Shown one piece after another: positions 23,836 through 33,511 of a stretch of DNA of 64,000 nucleotides. The stretch covers positions 1,574,151 through 1,638,150 of the forward strand of contig NZ_JAPNJW010000002.1 in NCBI RefSeq assembly GCF_026626745.1, read 5' to 3'. A program made the position numbers and the translations under genes. How positions within the stretch are numbered: position 1 is the stretch's first letter; the number at the start of each line of letters is the position of its first letter. The notes below the pieces were generated by a model. It did not search any database and was not told where the DNA came from. It was given only the letters and a program-made list of their open reading frames with translations. Source of the DNA: Nannocystis sp. RBIL2 (lineage in GTDB: Bacteria; Myxococcota_A; Polyangia; Nannocystales; Nannocystaceae).

Positions 23836-25929
23836 ATGCCGACCTCGCACCGCGTCTGTCTCCTCCTCCTCGCCGCTGCTGCCTGTGACGCTCCGCCGTC
23901 GAAGGACGCGCCGAAGGTCGCCACGATCCAGGCCAAGCGCGTCGAGCCGACCGACGCCTCGCCCGTCGACGACAAGGCGCGCGACAGCAAGTCCGACGCC
24001 CCGCCCGTCATCGTCGCGGGCCCGCCTGCGTCGGACGACATCGTCAACATGCCCGACAGCTTGACCGCGGAGAACATCCCGCCGATCCCGCGGGCCATCG
24101 CCGACGGCGTCGGCACGTACTCCGAGGCGCGCTCGGCCGCCGCGCTCGAGTGGCACCCCAAGGATCACTCGCTGCTGATCCGCACCCGCTTCGCCGAAGC
24201 CCCCCAGATCCACGAGGTCAAGATGGCGGGCGGTGATCGCCGCCAGCTCACCTTCTTCAACGACAGCGTCGGCGGGGCCATCTATCCGCCGACCGGCGAC
24301 GGCAGCTTCTTCGTGTTGTCGAAGGACATCGGCGGCAACGAGTTCGCGCAGAACTGGCGCTTCGATCGCGCCGACGGCAAGCTCACCCTCCTCACCGACG
24401 GCGCCTCGAAGAACAGCCTCGGCCCGTGGACCCGCGGCGGCGAAAAGTTCGCCTACACCTCGACCCGGCGCAACAAGAAGGACACCGACTTCTACGTCGT
24501 CGACCCGCGCGACCCGACCACCGACAAGCTGGTCGCCGAGGTCGAGGGCGGCGGCTGGTCGCCCGCGGACTTCTCGGCCGACGGCAACCAGATCCTCGCG
24601 GAGGAGTACGTCTCGGTCAACGAGAGCTACCTGTGGCTGTTCGACCTGGCCACCGGCCAGCGTACCAAGCTGACCGAAAAGACCGGCGATGTCCCGGTCG
24701 TCTGGTCGGGCGCCAGCTTCACCGCCGACGGCAAGGGTGTCATCACCACCACCGACGGCAAGGGCGAGTTCCGCGAGCTCGTCACCCTCGACCTCGCCAG
24801 CAAGCAGACCAGCCCGCTCGGCCCGCCGGTGCAGTGGGACGTCGAGAGCTTCGCCATCAGCCACGATCGCAAGAAGCTGGCCTCGATCGTCAACGAGGCC
24901 GGCGTCGATCGCCTGCGGCTGCACGACCTGCCGAGCGGGCGCGAGCGGCCGATCAAGACCCGCTTGCCGGCCGGCACGATCGGCGGCCTCAACTTCCACC
25001 CCGACGGCAAGCTGCTGGCCTTCAGCCTGTCGTCGGCGCGCTCGCCCGCCGACACCTACGTGCTCGACGTCCAGAGCGGCGTCATCGAGCGCTGGACCGA
25101 GAGCGAGGTCGGCACCCTGAACCCCGGCACCTTCAGCGAGCCCGAGCTCGTGAAGTGGAAGAGCTTCGACGACCGCGAGATCTCCGGCTTCTACTACAAG
25201 CCCCCGGCGCGGTTCGCCGGCAAGCGTCCCGTCGTCGTCATCGTCCACGGCGGGCCCGAGGGCCAGTCGCAGCCCGGCTTCATCGCCCGCAACAACTACT
25301 ACCTCGACGAGCTCGGCGTCGCCCTGCTCTACCCCAACGTGCGCGGCTCGACCGGCTACGGCAAGACCTTCGTGCGGCTCGACAACGGCGCCCAGCGCGA
25401 GGACTCGGTCAAGGACCTCGGGGCCGCGCTCGACTGGATCGCCAGCCGGCCCGAGCTCGACGCCGATCGCATCATGATCATGGGCGGCTCGTACGGCGGC
25501 TACATGACTCTGGCCGCCTCGGTCCACTTCGCCGACCGGATCCGCTGCGCCGTCGACATCGTCGGCATCAGCAACTTCGTCACCTTCCTCGAGAACACCG
25601 AGGCCTATCGCCGCGACCTCCGCCGCGTCGAGTACGGCGACGAGCGCGACCCGGAGATGCGCAAGAAGCTGCTCGAGATCTCGCCGCTCACCCGCGCCGC
25701 CGAGATCAAGAAGCCGCTGTTCGTCATCCAGGGCAAGAACGACCCGCGCGTGCCGGCCAGCGAGGCGCACCAGATCGTCGCCACCCTCAAGCAGGGCGGC
25801 ACGCCGGTGTGGTACCTCGAGGGCAAGGACGAGGGCCACGGCTTCCAGAAGAAGCGCAACCAGGACTACCAGATGTACGCCACGATCCTGTTCATGAAGA
25901 AGTTCCTGCTCGACGGGATGGCCGAGTGA
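23836..25929 (+). CDS. S9-family prolyl oligopeptidase-type lipoprotein
   Basis: The 697-aa product starts with a lipobox (LLAAAAC), has an N-terminal beta-propeller made of repeated DGK-type blades (about residues 70-430), and a C-terminal alpha/beta-hydrolase domain. Visible catalytic residues: Ser in GSYGGY (near 555), Asp in GKNDPRV (near 636) and His in GHGF (near 668). This is the layout of dipeptidyl aminopeptidase/acylaminoacyl peptidases, which cleave short peptides. The start ATG 23836 places the signal peptide at the N-terminus. A methyltransferase overlaps its stop by GTGA, so the pair is cotranscribed. Confidence 0.9.
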   Translation: MPTSHRVCLLLLAAAACDAPPSKDAPKVATIQAKRVEPTDASPVDDKARDSKSDAPPVIVAGPPASDDIVNMPDSLTAENIPPIPRAIADGVGTYSEARSAAALEWHPKDHSLLIRTRFAEAPQIHEVKMAGGDRRQLTFFNDSVGGAIYPPTGDGSFFVLSKDIGGNEFAQNWRFDRADGKLTLLTDGASKNSLGPWTRGGEKFAYTSTRRNKKDTDFYVVDPRDPTTDKLVAEVEGGGWSPADFSADGNQILAEEYVSVNESYLWLFDLATGQRTKLTEKTGDVPVVWSGASFTADGKGVITTTDGKGEFRELVTLDLASKQTSPLGPPVQWDVESFAISHDRKKLASIVNEAGVDRLRLHDLPSGRERPIKTRLPAGTIGGLNFHPDGKLLAFSLSSARSPADTYVLDVQSGVIERWTESEVGTLNPGTFSEPELVKWKSFDDREISGFYYKPPARFAGKRPVVVIVHGGPEGQSQPGFIARNNYYLDELGVALLYPNVRGSTGYGKTFVRLDNGAQREDSVKDLGAALDWIASRPELDADRIMIMGGSYGGYMTLAASVHFADRIRCAVDIVGISNFVTFLENTEAYRRDLRRVEYGDERDPEMRKKLLEISPLTRAAEIKKPLFVIQGKNDPRVPASEAHQIVATLKQGGTPVWYLEGKDEGHGFQKKRNQDYQMYATILFMKKFLLDGMAE

Positions 25930-26783
25930 GCGGCGACAACGCGCAGATGATCGCCGACTGGAACGGCCGCGTCGGCGAGGGCTGGCGCGTCCACCAGGAG
26001 CGGCTCGACGACATGATGGCCGCCTACGGCGAGGCCGTGCTGCAAGCCGCCGCGGCCCGCCCGGGCGAGCGCGTGCTCGACGTCGGCTGCGGCGCCGGGG
26101 ACACCTCGCTGGCCCTCGCGCGCGCCGTCCAGCCCGGCGGCGCAGTCGTCGGCGTCGACGTGTCCGCGCCGCTGCTCGAGCGCGCCCGCGAGCGAGCGAC
26201 GGCCGCGGGCCTCGAGCTCGAGCTCCGCCACGCCGACGCCAGCGTCGCCGACCTCGGCCCCGGCGCCTTCGACCTGCTGTTCTCGCGCTTCGGCGTGATG
26301 TTCTTCGCCGACCCGGTCGCCGCGTTCGCGCACCTGCGGGCCGCCGCGCGCCCCGGCGCCCGCCTCGTGTTCACCTGCTGGCGCGCCGCCGCCGACAACG
26401 ACTGGGTCGTGCTGCCGCAGCGGGCGCTGCGAGACGTCGTCCCGCCGCTGCCACCGCCCGACCCGGAGGCGCCCGGTCCCTTCTCGTTCGGCGCGCGCGA
26501 GCGGGTCCAGGCCATCCTCGACGCCGCCGGCTTCCACGCCGTCACGATCGCCCCGTTCGACGCCCCGCTGCGGTTCGGCCGCGGCGACAGCCCCGAGGCC
26601 GCGGTCGACGACGCAGTCGCCCAGGCCCTCGACGTCGGCCCCGTCTCGCGCCTGCTCGCCGGCCAGCCCGACGACGTGCGCGCGCGCGGCCTCGCTGCGG
26701 TCCGCGCCGCCTTCGCCGAGCACGCCGGGCCGACCGGGGTGATCATCCGCGGCGCCGCCTGGATCGTCTCCGCGCAGGTCTGA
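25926..26783 (+). CDS. SAM-dependent methyltransferase (UbiE/type-11-like)
   Basis: The 285-aa product starts with GTG 25926 that overlaps the TGA of the peptidase gene. It shows SAM motif I VLDVGCGAGDTSLALA (near residue 49), GVDVSAPLLERAR and FDLLFSRFGVMFFADP, a pattern common in UbiE-like and polyketide-associated methyltransferases. The substrate is unknown; coupling to a peptidase gives no clear pathway. The stop codon lies at the base of a perfect 20-bp hairpin. Confidence 0.85.
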   Translation: MSGDNAQMIADWNGRVGEGWRVHQERLDDMMAAYGEAVLQAAAARPGERVLDVGCGAGDTSLALARAVQPGGAVVGVDVSAPLLERARERATAAGLELELRHADASVADLGPGAFDLLFSRFGVMFFADPVAAFAHLRAAARPGARLVFTCWRAAADNDWVVLPQRALRDVVPPLPPPDPEAPGPFSFGARERVQAILDAAGFHAVTIAPFDAPLRFGRGDSPEAAVDDAVAQALDVGPVSRLLAGQPDDVRARGLAAVRAAFAEHAGPTGVIIRGAAWIVSAQV

Positions 26784-26826
26784 TGAATGGTGATACATGT
26801 CCAGGAGGACATGTATCACCATTCAT
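26783..26826. terminator. Perfect 20-bp hairpin between convergent genes
   Basis: 20-nt arms (26783-26802 and 26807-26826) pair perfectly around an AGGA loop. The inner part, ACATGTCC-AGGA-GGACATGT, is two units (26796, 26810) of the dispersed 14-bp repeat, here extended outward to a full palindrome. It fits exactly between the stops of the convergent genes, so it likely serves as a bidirectional terminator. Confidence 0.7.
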
Positions 26827-27411
26827 TCACACGCACTGGTTGTTCTCGCAGCTCATCAGGTCCATGCAGTCCTTGGTGAACTCGCACGGGTCGAACTCGC
26901 TGCCGTCGAAGCACTGGCCGTACACGCAGTGCTTCGAGCCCTCGGCGCAGTCGGTGTCGGTCTTGCAGGGGTCGCCCTCGCTGCCGTCGTAGCAGACGGC
27001 CATGATGCAGCGCGGCGCGGCGGCGCTGCACTCCTCGTGGAACTCGCACGGGTCGCCCTCGCTGCCGTCGTGGCACTCGCCGAGCACGCAGAACTGCGCG
27101 GAGTCCGGGCAGTCGGCGATGAACTGGCACGCCTGCCCCTCGGTCTCCGCGGGCGGGGCGCCGGTGGTCATCTCGCCGGTCGTCGTCGCCGGGGCGGTCG
27201 TGCCCTCGCCGGTCGTCGACGTCGTCGGCACCGCGCTGGTGGTCCCCGTGGTCGTGGACGTGCTCGTGGCCGCGGTCGTGCCGGTCTCCATGATCGGCAC
27301 CATCGGCCCCTGCTCGGTGTCGCCGTCGGTGACGGCCACCCCTTGCTTCTCCTTCTCACCGCAGGACGCCGTGAGCGCCACGGCGAGGTACAGGACGACG
27401 TTGGCTCGCAT
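26827..27411 (-). CDS. Cys-rich-repeat lipoprotein
   Basis: The 194-aa product has a lipobox (LTASC), a Thr-rich linker of about 70 residues (STTTGTT-like), and a C-terminal part with four Cys-rich repeats of about 28 residues such as DGSEGDPCEFHEEC...RCIMAVCYDGSEGDPC. Each unit has Cys spacing like Dickkopf-type/EB modules common in Nannocystaceae surface proteins. Likely a displayed disulphide-rich binding protein; the ligand is unknown. The start at 27411 (MRANVVLYLAVALTASC) is chosen for its signal peptide; no ribosome binding site is seen. Confidence 0.8.
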   Translation of the reverse strand: MRANVVLYLAVALTASCGEKEKQGVAVTDGDTEQGPMVPIMETGTTAATSTSTTTGTTSAVPTTSTTGEGTTAPATTTGEMTTGAPPAETEGQACQFIADCPDSAQFCVLGECHDGSEGDPCEFHEECSAAAPRCIMAVCYDGSEGDPCKTDTDCAEGSKHCVYGQCFDGSEFDPCEFTKDCMDLMSCENNQCV

Positions 27412-27678
27412 GATCGATCGGAAGCATGGCGACGGTCGAACGGGCGGCACCTCAATTTCCATTGATGTGACACGAACGACGTTCGTCGAGCGGAGCCCGC
27501 CAAACGGTCATCGGCGCGTCATTTCGGGAAAATTCGGCCGCGGCCGCGAGCGGCGGCGCGCCGTGATCGCGGCCACTGCCCCTGCCCACATTCGCGGTCA
27601 ATGCATGCACTCGCCGCCGCCGCCCGCCTGCGAAGACTGCTCATGGGCGCGCCGCGCCGGGCGAGGCCCTGCCCTCGC

Positions 27679-29511
27679 TCAGCGCAGGCGGTGCTCGAGC
27701 CGCTGCGCGGTGTCCTCGAGGACCGCGCGGTGTTCGGCCGGCACGAACTCGATCTGGCGGCGCAGGTACGGCAGGAGCTCCGAGTTGGGCAGCTCGCTGA
27801 TGGCGGTGCTGGCGACCTTGACGAACGGCTGCTCGCCCTCGCGGAGGCGGTCGCACAGGAAGTCGAGCGCCTCGACGCTGCCGATCTTGCCGATGGCGGT
27901 CAGGGCGGCCTTGCGGGCCGCCTCCGGGTCGGGCAGGTCGCGGGCCTCGAAGATCCGGCGCAGCGGCTCGAACGCGTGGGGGAACACCAGCCGCTCGACC
28001 GAGGCCGCCGCGGCCTTGCGGACCGGCGCGCTCGGGTCGCGCAGCGCCTGCGACACCAGGCCGAAGCTGCGCTTGAAGCGGAGCGCCCCCATCGCCGCCG
28101 CCACCGACTCGCGCAGCGACGCGTCGCCGTGGCGGTACATCGCCTCGAGGCCGGCGATCACCGGGTAGGCGCGGACCACCGCCAGGCTCTTGACGATCTC
28201 GAGCGGCGGCACCGCCTGGCCACGGCGCTCGAGCTCGAGCACCAGCAGCAGCGCGTGGCGGCGCACGTAGTCGGGGAAGCGGCGGTCGGCCATCACGCCG
28301 GCGGCCACCAGCGCCGGGTCGCCGCCGAGCTCCCACTCGGCCAGGTCGACGTACCAGACCTCCTCGTAGTCGGGCAGCTGGCGCAGGAACTCGGGCACCG
28401 GCATCGGCCGCGGCGCGTCCTGGGGTTGGTCGCCGAGGCGACGGATCAGCCGCAGCGCGCGCTCGCGGTTCTTGGCCGGCAGGTCGAGCGTGGTGATCTT
28501 GCGGTACGACTCGGCGACCTGGCGGAACGCCCGCACCGACGCGAACGCCTCGGCCGCGGCCAGGCACGCGTTCTCGATGATCTGCGGCGGGTGGCCGGCC
28601 GCCAGCGCCTCGGTCGCCGCCTTGATCCACGCCTCGGCGCTGCGCCAGCGCAGGTCGTCGGCGTACGGCAGGCCCGAGCGGGTGCAGTAGTCGGCGGCCT
28701 CGCGCAGGATCGACGCCACGGCGTGGAACTCGCCGGCCTCGCGGGCCATGGCGATGAACGTCTCGTACAGGCGCAGCGCGTCGAGCTTGAGCCCGTCGTC
28801 GCGCAGGATCCGGACGCTGTTGAGGTAGCCCTCGGCGACGTTCTCGAACGCCCGCGTCTCCGAGCCGAGGCGGGCGATCAGCTGGTAGCAGTCGAACGCG
28901 CGCTCACGCAGGCCCTCGCTCTCGAACGCGTCCGCGACCTCCTCGACGCTGGTGGTCGCGTCGGCGATGGCCTGGCGGGCGCGCTCGTGGCCGAGGCGGC
29001 GCAGGCACAGCGCGTAGTTGATCTTCATCAGCGCGCGCTCGTAGTCGCGGTCGACCAGCGCGTCGCCGGCGAGCATGCGGGCCCACAGCTGCGACGCGGC
29101 CCCGTCGTCGCCGGCGCGCTCGAGCGCGATCGCCCGGTGCACCGGCATCCCGCCGAGCTCGAACCACGAGGCCGCCGGGCGGTGCTGGCCGGCGCGCGAC
29201 AAATAGATGGCGTACAGGCGCACCGTGCGGATCGCGTCGGCGTCGCCGGCCTGGGCCCGCTGCGCGTACAGCCGCATGATGTCGGGCCCCGGCATCTCGC
29301 GCGCGCCGAGGTACGACAGGCAGGCCATGCCCTCGCCCCAGTTGCCGGTCGCGCGCAGCGAGTCGACGTAGGCGCGCAGCCACTCCTCGTACTCGAAGTC
29401 GATGCGGTCGACCACCTGGACCAGCTGGCGCAGGTAGATCTGGGCGTCGGCGTGGCGGCCGGCCCGCAGCGCCCCCTCGGCGCGGATCCACAGCACGTTG
29501 GTGTCGATCAC
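27679..29511 (-). CDS. TPR/HEAT-repeat protein of the MoxR-VWA operon
   Basis: The 610-aa product has TPR-like helical repeats in the first half (LWIRAEGALRAGRHADAQIY, YETFIAMAREAGEFHAVASI) and HEAT-type repeats in the last third (SLRESVAAAMGALRFKRSFG, APVRKAAAASVERLV, EAARKAALTAIGKIGSVEAL). GTG 29511 overlaps the TGA of the VWA gene (GTGA), so it is translationally coupled and is the last gene of a five-gene operon. It probably acts as a binding scaffold for the MoxR-VWA pair, by analogy with other MoxR operons that carry solenoid proteins. No membrane segment or signal. Confidence 0.8.
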   Translation of the reverse strand: MIDTNVLWIRAEGALRAGRHADAQIYLRQLVQVVDRIDFEYEEWLRAYVDSLRATGNWGEGMACLSYLGAREMPGPDIMRLYAQRAQAGDADAIRTVRLYAIYLSRAGQHRPAASWFELGGMPVHRAIALERAGDDGAASQLWARMLAGDALVDRDYERALMKINYALCLRRLGHERARQAIADATTSVEEVADAFESEGLRERAFDCYQLIARLGSETRAFENVAEGYLNSVRILRDDGLKLDALRLYETFIAMAREAGEFHAVASILREAADYCTRSGLPYADDLRWRSAEAWIKAATEALAAGHPPQIIENACLAAAEAFASVRAFRQVAESYRKITTLDLPAKNRERALRLIRRLGDQPQDAPRPMPVPEFLRQLPDYEEVWYVDLAEWELGGDPALVAAGVMADRRFPDYVRRHALLLVLELERRGQAVPPLEIVKSLAVVRAYPVIAGLEAMYRHGDASLRESVAAAMGALRFKRSFGLVSQALRDPSAPVRKAAAASVERLVFPHAFEPLRRIFEARDLPDPEAARKAALTAIGKIGSVEALDFLCDRLREGEQPFVKVASTAISELPNSELLPYLRRQIEFVPAEHRAVLEDTAQRLEHRLR

Positions 29512-31109
29512 CGCCGCCTCCGTCCCTGTCCCTTCATACCTGTCCCGACGGACATGGTCTTCGGGGCACCCGTCTTGCGCCGCGTCGGCTGGGCCTGGCG
29601 ATGGCCGGCCTCGACGTCGCTGATGATCTGGCGGGCGCGCTGGGCCCGGCGGCCGTGGCTTATCGCCTGATCGTCGATCACGTGCACGCGGTAGAACAGG
29701 TCCAGGTAGCCGAGGTCGAGCACGCCCGAGCTCGGCAGGATGAACACCCCGTAGATCGGCGCGCGCGCGGCCAGGGCGGCGACGTCGTCGGGCGGCAGCT
29801 GGCACTCGCCGTGCGTCAGCAGGTAGACCAGCACCTTGCCGCCGCCGCCGCCGCCCGAGCGGCGCGGGGCCGACAGCTCGGCGTTGATCTGGCGGATCAC
29901 GCGGGCGTAGTTGCGGCCGTGCTCGGCGCGGAACTGCAGCACGTAGGGCACCTCGGCGTGGCCCTGCGCGCCGACCTTGACGCCCTCGTACAGGCGGCTG
30001 TCGAAGAAGCGCAGGATCACGTGCTCGCCGAGCAGCGCCAGCCGCTTGCACAGCGCCAGCGCCAGGCCGCGGGCGAACACCTCTCGCACCCCGCGCATCG
30101 ACGCCGAGCCGTCGACCAGCACGTAGTGGGTGCGGTGCTCGTTCTCGACCTGCTTCTCGTGGGTGAAGTAGAACAGCTCGTCGTCGATGAACTTCTGTTC
30201 GAAGATGTCTTCGTCGTAGGCGAGCTGCGACAGCTCGAGGTCGTCGACCCCGCCGAAGCGCTCGATCGACGCGTAGCCGTCGATCGAGAACACCTGCTGG
30301 CCGGCCTCGCGCTTGACCTCGAGGATCGACGGCAGGAGCTCCATCGAGAAGTCGATCACGTCGGCCAGCGCCGGGCTGACCATCACGTTGTAGAGGTCGG
30401 CCAGGTCGACGCCCGCGGCCGCCTCGCCGGGCCCGCCGCGGAACAGGCCGAACAGGCGCAGCGCGTCGACGTCGATCTGCTCGACCGCCAGCAGCGGCAG
30501 CAGGCGGTGGGTCGTCAGCGTCTGCAGCCACGCGATCGTCTGCCGCTGATCGTAGCGGGTGTACGCCGAGCTCGGCTCGACCTTCGCGTAGTGGACCGCG
30601 TCGACCGGCAGCTCGATCGGCCGCAGCACCCGCACGTCGTCGGGCAGCTGCGGGACCACCGGCGCGAACACCCGCGCCAGGACCACGCCGATCATCTGGT
30701 CGCGGTGCTTCCAGCCGGCCTGCGCGCGCACCAGGTCGCTCTCGCCGAGCTCGACGAGCAGCCCGCGCCAGGCCTCGCACAGCTCCGACTCGGCGATGCC
30801 CTTGACCACCGGGCCGGGGCCGCCCAGGCCCGTGATCAGGCAGCCGAGGTCGTGCAGGATCACCAGCGGCACGGCCACGCCGAGGCGGGCCAGGATCCCC
30901 TGCCACACCAGCGCGCGCATCATCGCCAGCGCGCCGGCGCCGTCGATCTGCGACAGCGCCAGGCTGCCGACCTGGCGCTCGAGCTCGGCCACGTTGGGCG
31001 TCACCCGCGGCGCCTGGGCCTGACCGCCCGCGGCAGGCCGCGACGTCCGCGGCGCCGGGGCCTGAGGCGGGGCCGCGCGCGGCGGCGGTGGCTTGCGGAC
31101 GTCGGCCAT
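29508..31109 (-). CDS. VWA-domain protein, MoxR partner
   Basis: The 533-aa product opens with a Pro/Ala-rich tail, followed by a helical region (about 40-320) and a C-terminal VWA domain with the MIDAS DGSAS (HYVLVDGSASMRG, near residue 330) and later Thr/Asp positions (VYLLTHGECQLPPDD). VWA partners of MoxR ATPases bind metal and recruit substrates; ViaA with RavA is the known model. ATG 31109 is preferred to GTG 31121 because GAGGTG lies upstream. It follows the MoxR gene by about 15 bp. The last 30 residues (KTGAPKTMSVGTGMKGQGRRRR region) are encoded by a 14-bp-unit array. Confidence 0.85.
   Translation of the reverse strand: MADVRKPPPPRAAPPQAPAPRTSRPAAGGQAQAPRVTPNVAELERQVGSLALSQIDGAGALAMMRALVWQGILARLGVAVPLVILHDLGCLITGLGGPGPVVKGIAESELCEAWRGLLVELGESDLVRAQAGWKHRDQMIGVVLARVFAPVVPQLPDDVRVLRPIELPVDAVHYAKVEPSSAYTRYDQRQTIAWLQTLTTHRLLPLLAVEQIDVDALRLFGLFRGGPGEAAAGVDLADLYNVMVSPALADVIDFSMELLPSILEVKREAGQQVFSIDGYASIERFGGVDDLELSQLAYDEDIFEQKFIDDELFYFTHEKQVENEHRTHYVLVDGSASMRGVREVFARGLALALCKRLALLGEHVILRFFDSRLYEGVKVGAQGHAEVPYVLQFRAEHGRNYARVIRQINAELSAPRRSGGGGGGKVLVYLLTHGECQLPPDDVAALAARAPIYGVFILPSSGVLDLGYLDLFYRVHVIDDQAISHGRRAQRARQIISDVEAGHRQAQPTRRKTGAPKTMSVGTGMKGQGRRRR
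29525..29580. repeat. 14-bp-unit repeat array, 4 units
   Basis: Units at 29525 (CCTGTCC), 29539 (CCTGTCC), 29553 (CATGGTC) and 29567 (CACCCGT). It forms the 3' end of the VWA gene. Confidence 0.7.
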
Positions 31110-31124
31110 GGAGGCGGGCACCTC

Positions 31125-32312
31125 TTACGCGAAGCGGCTCGACGCGAACATCGTCTCGAGCAGCTTGTCGACCTCGCCGACCATGCGCTGGGCCGTCGGG
31201 CTGTCCTGCATGCGCAGCAGCGCCGCCTTGATGTCGCCGAGGTTGCGCAGCTGGCTGAACAGCTGCATGTCCGACAGCACCTGGCTGCCGGTGAGCGTCT
31301 CGCGGATGACCCGCAGCTCCTCGAGCAGGTCCTGCAGGCTCGTCGGCGTCGCGCCGATCCGGCCGTGGTCCGGGTGCGACTCGTACCAGCGGTCGAGCAC
31401 CGGGCCGACGATCTCCTGGAGAATCTCCTCCTGCTCCGGCGTGTTCCACACGTGGCGGAGGATGAACAGGTCGGCGTCCGTCACGTGGTCGCGGCCGTCG
31501 AACAGCGCCGAGCTGGCGAACACCTTGAGCAGCTTGACCACGCGGCGGTCGGACAGGCCGATGCCCTCCGAGCGGATCTGGAACACCATGCCCTTGAAGG
31601 TGGTGAGGAACTCCTCGCTCATCTTCACGTGCGAGCCGAAGTCGCGCTGGATCGTCAGCAGCTCGGCCGCGGTCGCCACCTTGCGCCCGACCTGCTGGTC
31701 GGCCATCTGCTGCACCTCGAGCTGGATGCCCTTCTGCAGCAGGCCGCGGAAGTGATAGCTGTCGAGGTAGTCGCAGCGCACGCGCAGCAGGAAGCGGTCG
31801 AAGATGGCCGACAGCGCCTCGTCGGTCGGCACCTCGTTGCTGGCCGCGAAGAGCGAGATGAGCGGCACCCGCACCGTGCTGGTGCCGTGGGTGAAGCGGC
31901 GCGCGTTGACCAGCGTGAGCAGGCTGTTCAAGATGGCGCTGTTGGCCTTGAAGATCTCGTCGAGGAACACGACCTCGGCCTCGGGCAGCATCTTCTCGAT
32001 GCGCCGGCGGTACGTGCCCTGGCGGAACGCTTGGATGTCGACCGGGCCGAAGATCTCGTTGGGCTCGGTGAAGCGGGTCAGCAGGTAGTCGAAGAAGCGG
32101 GCGTCGATCACCTGCGCGAAGGCGCGGACGATCGCGCTCTTGGCGGTGCCGGGCGGCCCGACCATCACCATGTGTTCGCCGGCCAGGGCCGAGATGAAGA
32201 GGAGGCGGATGATCTCCTCCTTGCCGAGGAACTGCTGCTCGAGCTGCCGCGCCCCGTCCTGCAGGCGGCGGGCGAGGTCGCTGATCGAGAAGGTGGCCGG
32301 GGTGGTGCTCAT
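31125..32312 (-). CDS. MoxR-family AAA+ ATPase
   Basis: The 395-aa product has Walker A GPPGTAKS (52-59), Walker B VVFLDEIFKAN (near 113), sensor-type FAASNEVPTDEALSAIFDRF and a C-terminal helical lid, the MoxR/RavA pattern. MoxR ATPases act as chaperones that load metals or remodel protein complexes with VWA partners. ATG 32312 lies 2 bp after the stop of the upstream gene, so translation is coupled. The gene is central in a minus-strand operon of five genes. Confidence 0.92.
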   Translation of the reverse strand: MSTTPATFSISDLARRLQDGARQLEQQFLGKEEIIRLLFISALAGEHMVMVGPPGTAKSAIVRAFAQVIDARFFDYLLTRFTEPNEIFGPVDIQAFRQGTYRRRIEKMLPEAEVVFLDEIFKANSAILNSLLTLVNARRFTHGTSTVRVPLISLFAASNEVPTDEALSAIFDRFLLRVRCDYLDSYHFRGLLQKGIQLEVQQMADQQVGRKVATAAELLTIQRDFGSHVKMSEEFLTTFKGMVFQIRSEGIGLSDRRVVKLLKVFASSALFDGRDHVTDADLFILRHVWNTPEQEEILQEIVGPVLDRWYESHPDHGRIGATPTSLQDLLEELRVIRETLTGSQVLSDMQLFSQLRNLGDIKAALLRMQDSPTAQRMVGEVDKLLETMFASSRFA

Positions 32313-32314
32313 GG

Positions 32315-33511
32315 CTATTTTTCGGCTTTTACGACGCGCGGGACGAGCGTCGCCAGGAGATTTTCGACGACCGAGCGCGGGATGAGCTCGCCGAGATGAT
32401 CGATATACTCGATCCAGCGCCGCTCCACTTGCGCGTCGAAGCCGAGGCCGGCGGCCCCGCCGAGCGGCGAGCCGAGCACGTCCCCCAGCGCGGGCAGCAG
32501 GAGCGGCAGCGCCAGGAACATCTGCACCGGCCGGTCGCGGCTGGTCGGCGCGACGCCGAGCCGGGCGCCGAGCTCGAGCACGCGGAGGAAGTGGACGTGG
32601 ATGAGGGCCGCGACCAGGGCCGCGACGTCCTCGGGCCCGGCGCTGTCGGCCGGGGCCGGCAGGGCCAACATCGGCCGGGCGCCGGCGGTCTGCGCGCCCG
32701 TCGCTCCGGCGGTCGGCGTCGGCCCCGACAGCGGGCGGCCGGTCAGCGAGAACAGGAGCGAGCCGAGGACGGTGCCGCCGATCTCGATCCAGTGCCGCGA
32801 CGACGCCCACGAGTGGCAGACCGCGCGGGCGAACGCGCGGTGGCGCAGGAAGCTCGCCCCCTCGAGCGGGCTGTAGCCCGGCGGGGCCAGCAACGGGCGC
32901 AGGAGGCAGGTCACGGGGCTGGCCCAAAGGACATCTTGTAGCAGCGCCGAGACCTCGGCCGCGTGCGCGGTCGACCACCAGTTGACCGTCTCCTCGCGCA
33001 CCGACAGCGCCCCCGGCACCGTCCAGCGCAGGCGCCTGCGCGGGATCTCCTGGCCGACGAAGCGCAGCTCGCCCTCGGCGCCGCTCAGGATCTGGTCGCG
33101 GCGGATCAGCTCCAAGAACGCCCCCACCGCCGCGTGGTTGGCCAGCGCCGCCGAGAAGCCTTCGGGCCGGCTGAACAGCAGCCAGTAGCGGGCGGCCGAC
33201 TCGACCCGCCGCCACGTCGCCTGGCGGGCCCACACGCGGCTGCGATCGGGGTGGTCGAGCACGAGCAGGTTGTACAGCGCCACCCACAGCGCCAGCTCTT
33301 CGGCCCCTGGCTCGTGCAGGTCGGGCTCGGCCACCAGCTGTTGCGCGCGCTGCAGGCGGAGCGACGCGACCTCGCTGGTGCGCAGCGTCGCCAGCTCTCC
33401 GGACATCGCCCGGAAGTCCGCCGGCCGCACCGGCGCGGCCACATGGACCATCCCGCCCCCGAGCAGGGGCGCCACGAAGCGCGCGCAGAACTCGCCGAGG
33501 TTCCGGGTCAC
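32315..33511 (-). CDS. Operon protein Y, helical, unrecognised
   Basis: The 398-aa product starts with GTG 33511 overlapping the TGA of the upstream gene (GTGA) and ends 2 bp before the MoxR start. It is Leu/Ala/Trp-rich and mainly helical (RVWARQATWRRVESAARYWL, AFARAVCHSWASSRHWIEIG), with no signal or clear membrane span and no motif I can name. Its fixed place between an unknown protein and MoxR suggests a subunit or regulator of the MoxR-VWA machine, as in the MoxR-VWA ternary systems described by comparative genomics. I cannot assign a named domain. Confidence 0.75.
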   Translation of the reverse strand: MTRNLGEFCARFVAPLLGGGMVHVAAPVRPADFRAMSGELATLRTSEVASLRLQRAQQLVAEPDLHEPGAEELALWVALYNLLVLDHPDRSRVWARQATWRRVESAARYWLLFSRPEGFSAALANHAAVGAFLELIRRDQILSGAEGELRFVGQEIPRRRLRWTVPGALSVREETVNWWSTAHAAEVSALLQDVLWASPVTCLLRPLLAPPGYSPLEGASFLRHRAFARAVCHSWASSRHWIEIGGTVLGSLLFSLTGRPLSGPTPTAGATGAQTAGARPMLALPAPADSAGPEDVAALVAALIHVHFLRVLELGARLGVAPTSRDRPVQMFLALPLLLPALGDVLGSPLGGAAGLGFDAQVERRWIEYIDHLGELIPRSVVENLLATLVPRVVKAEK

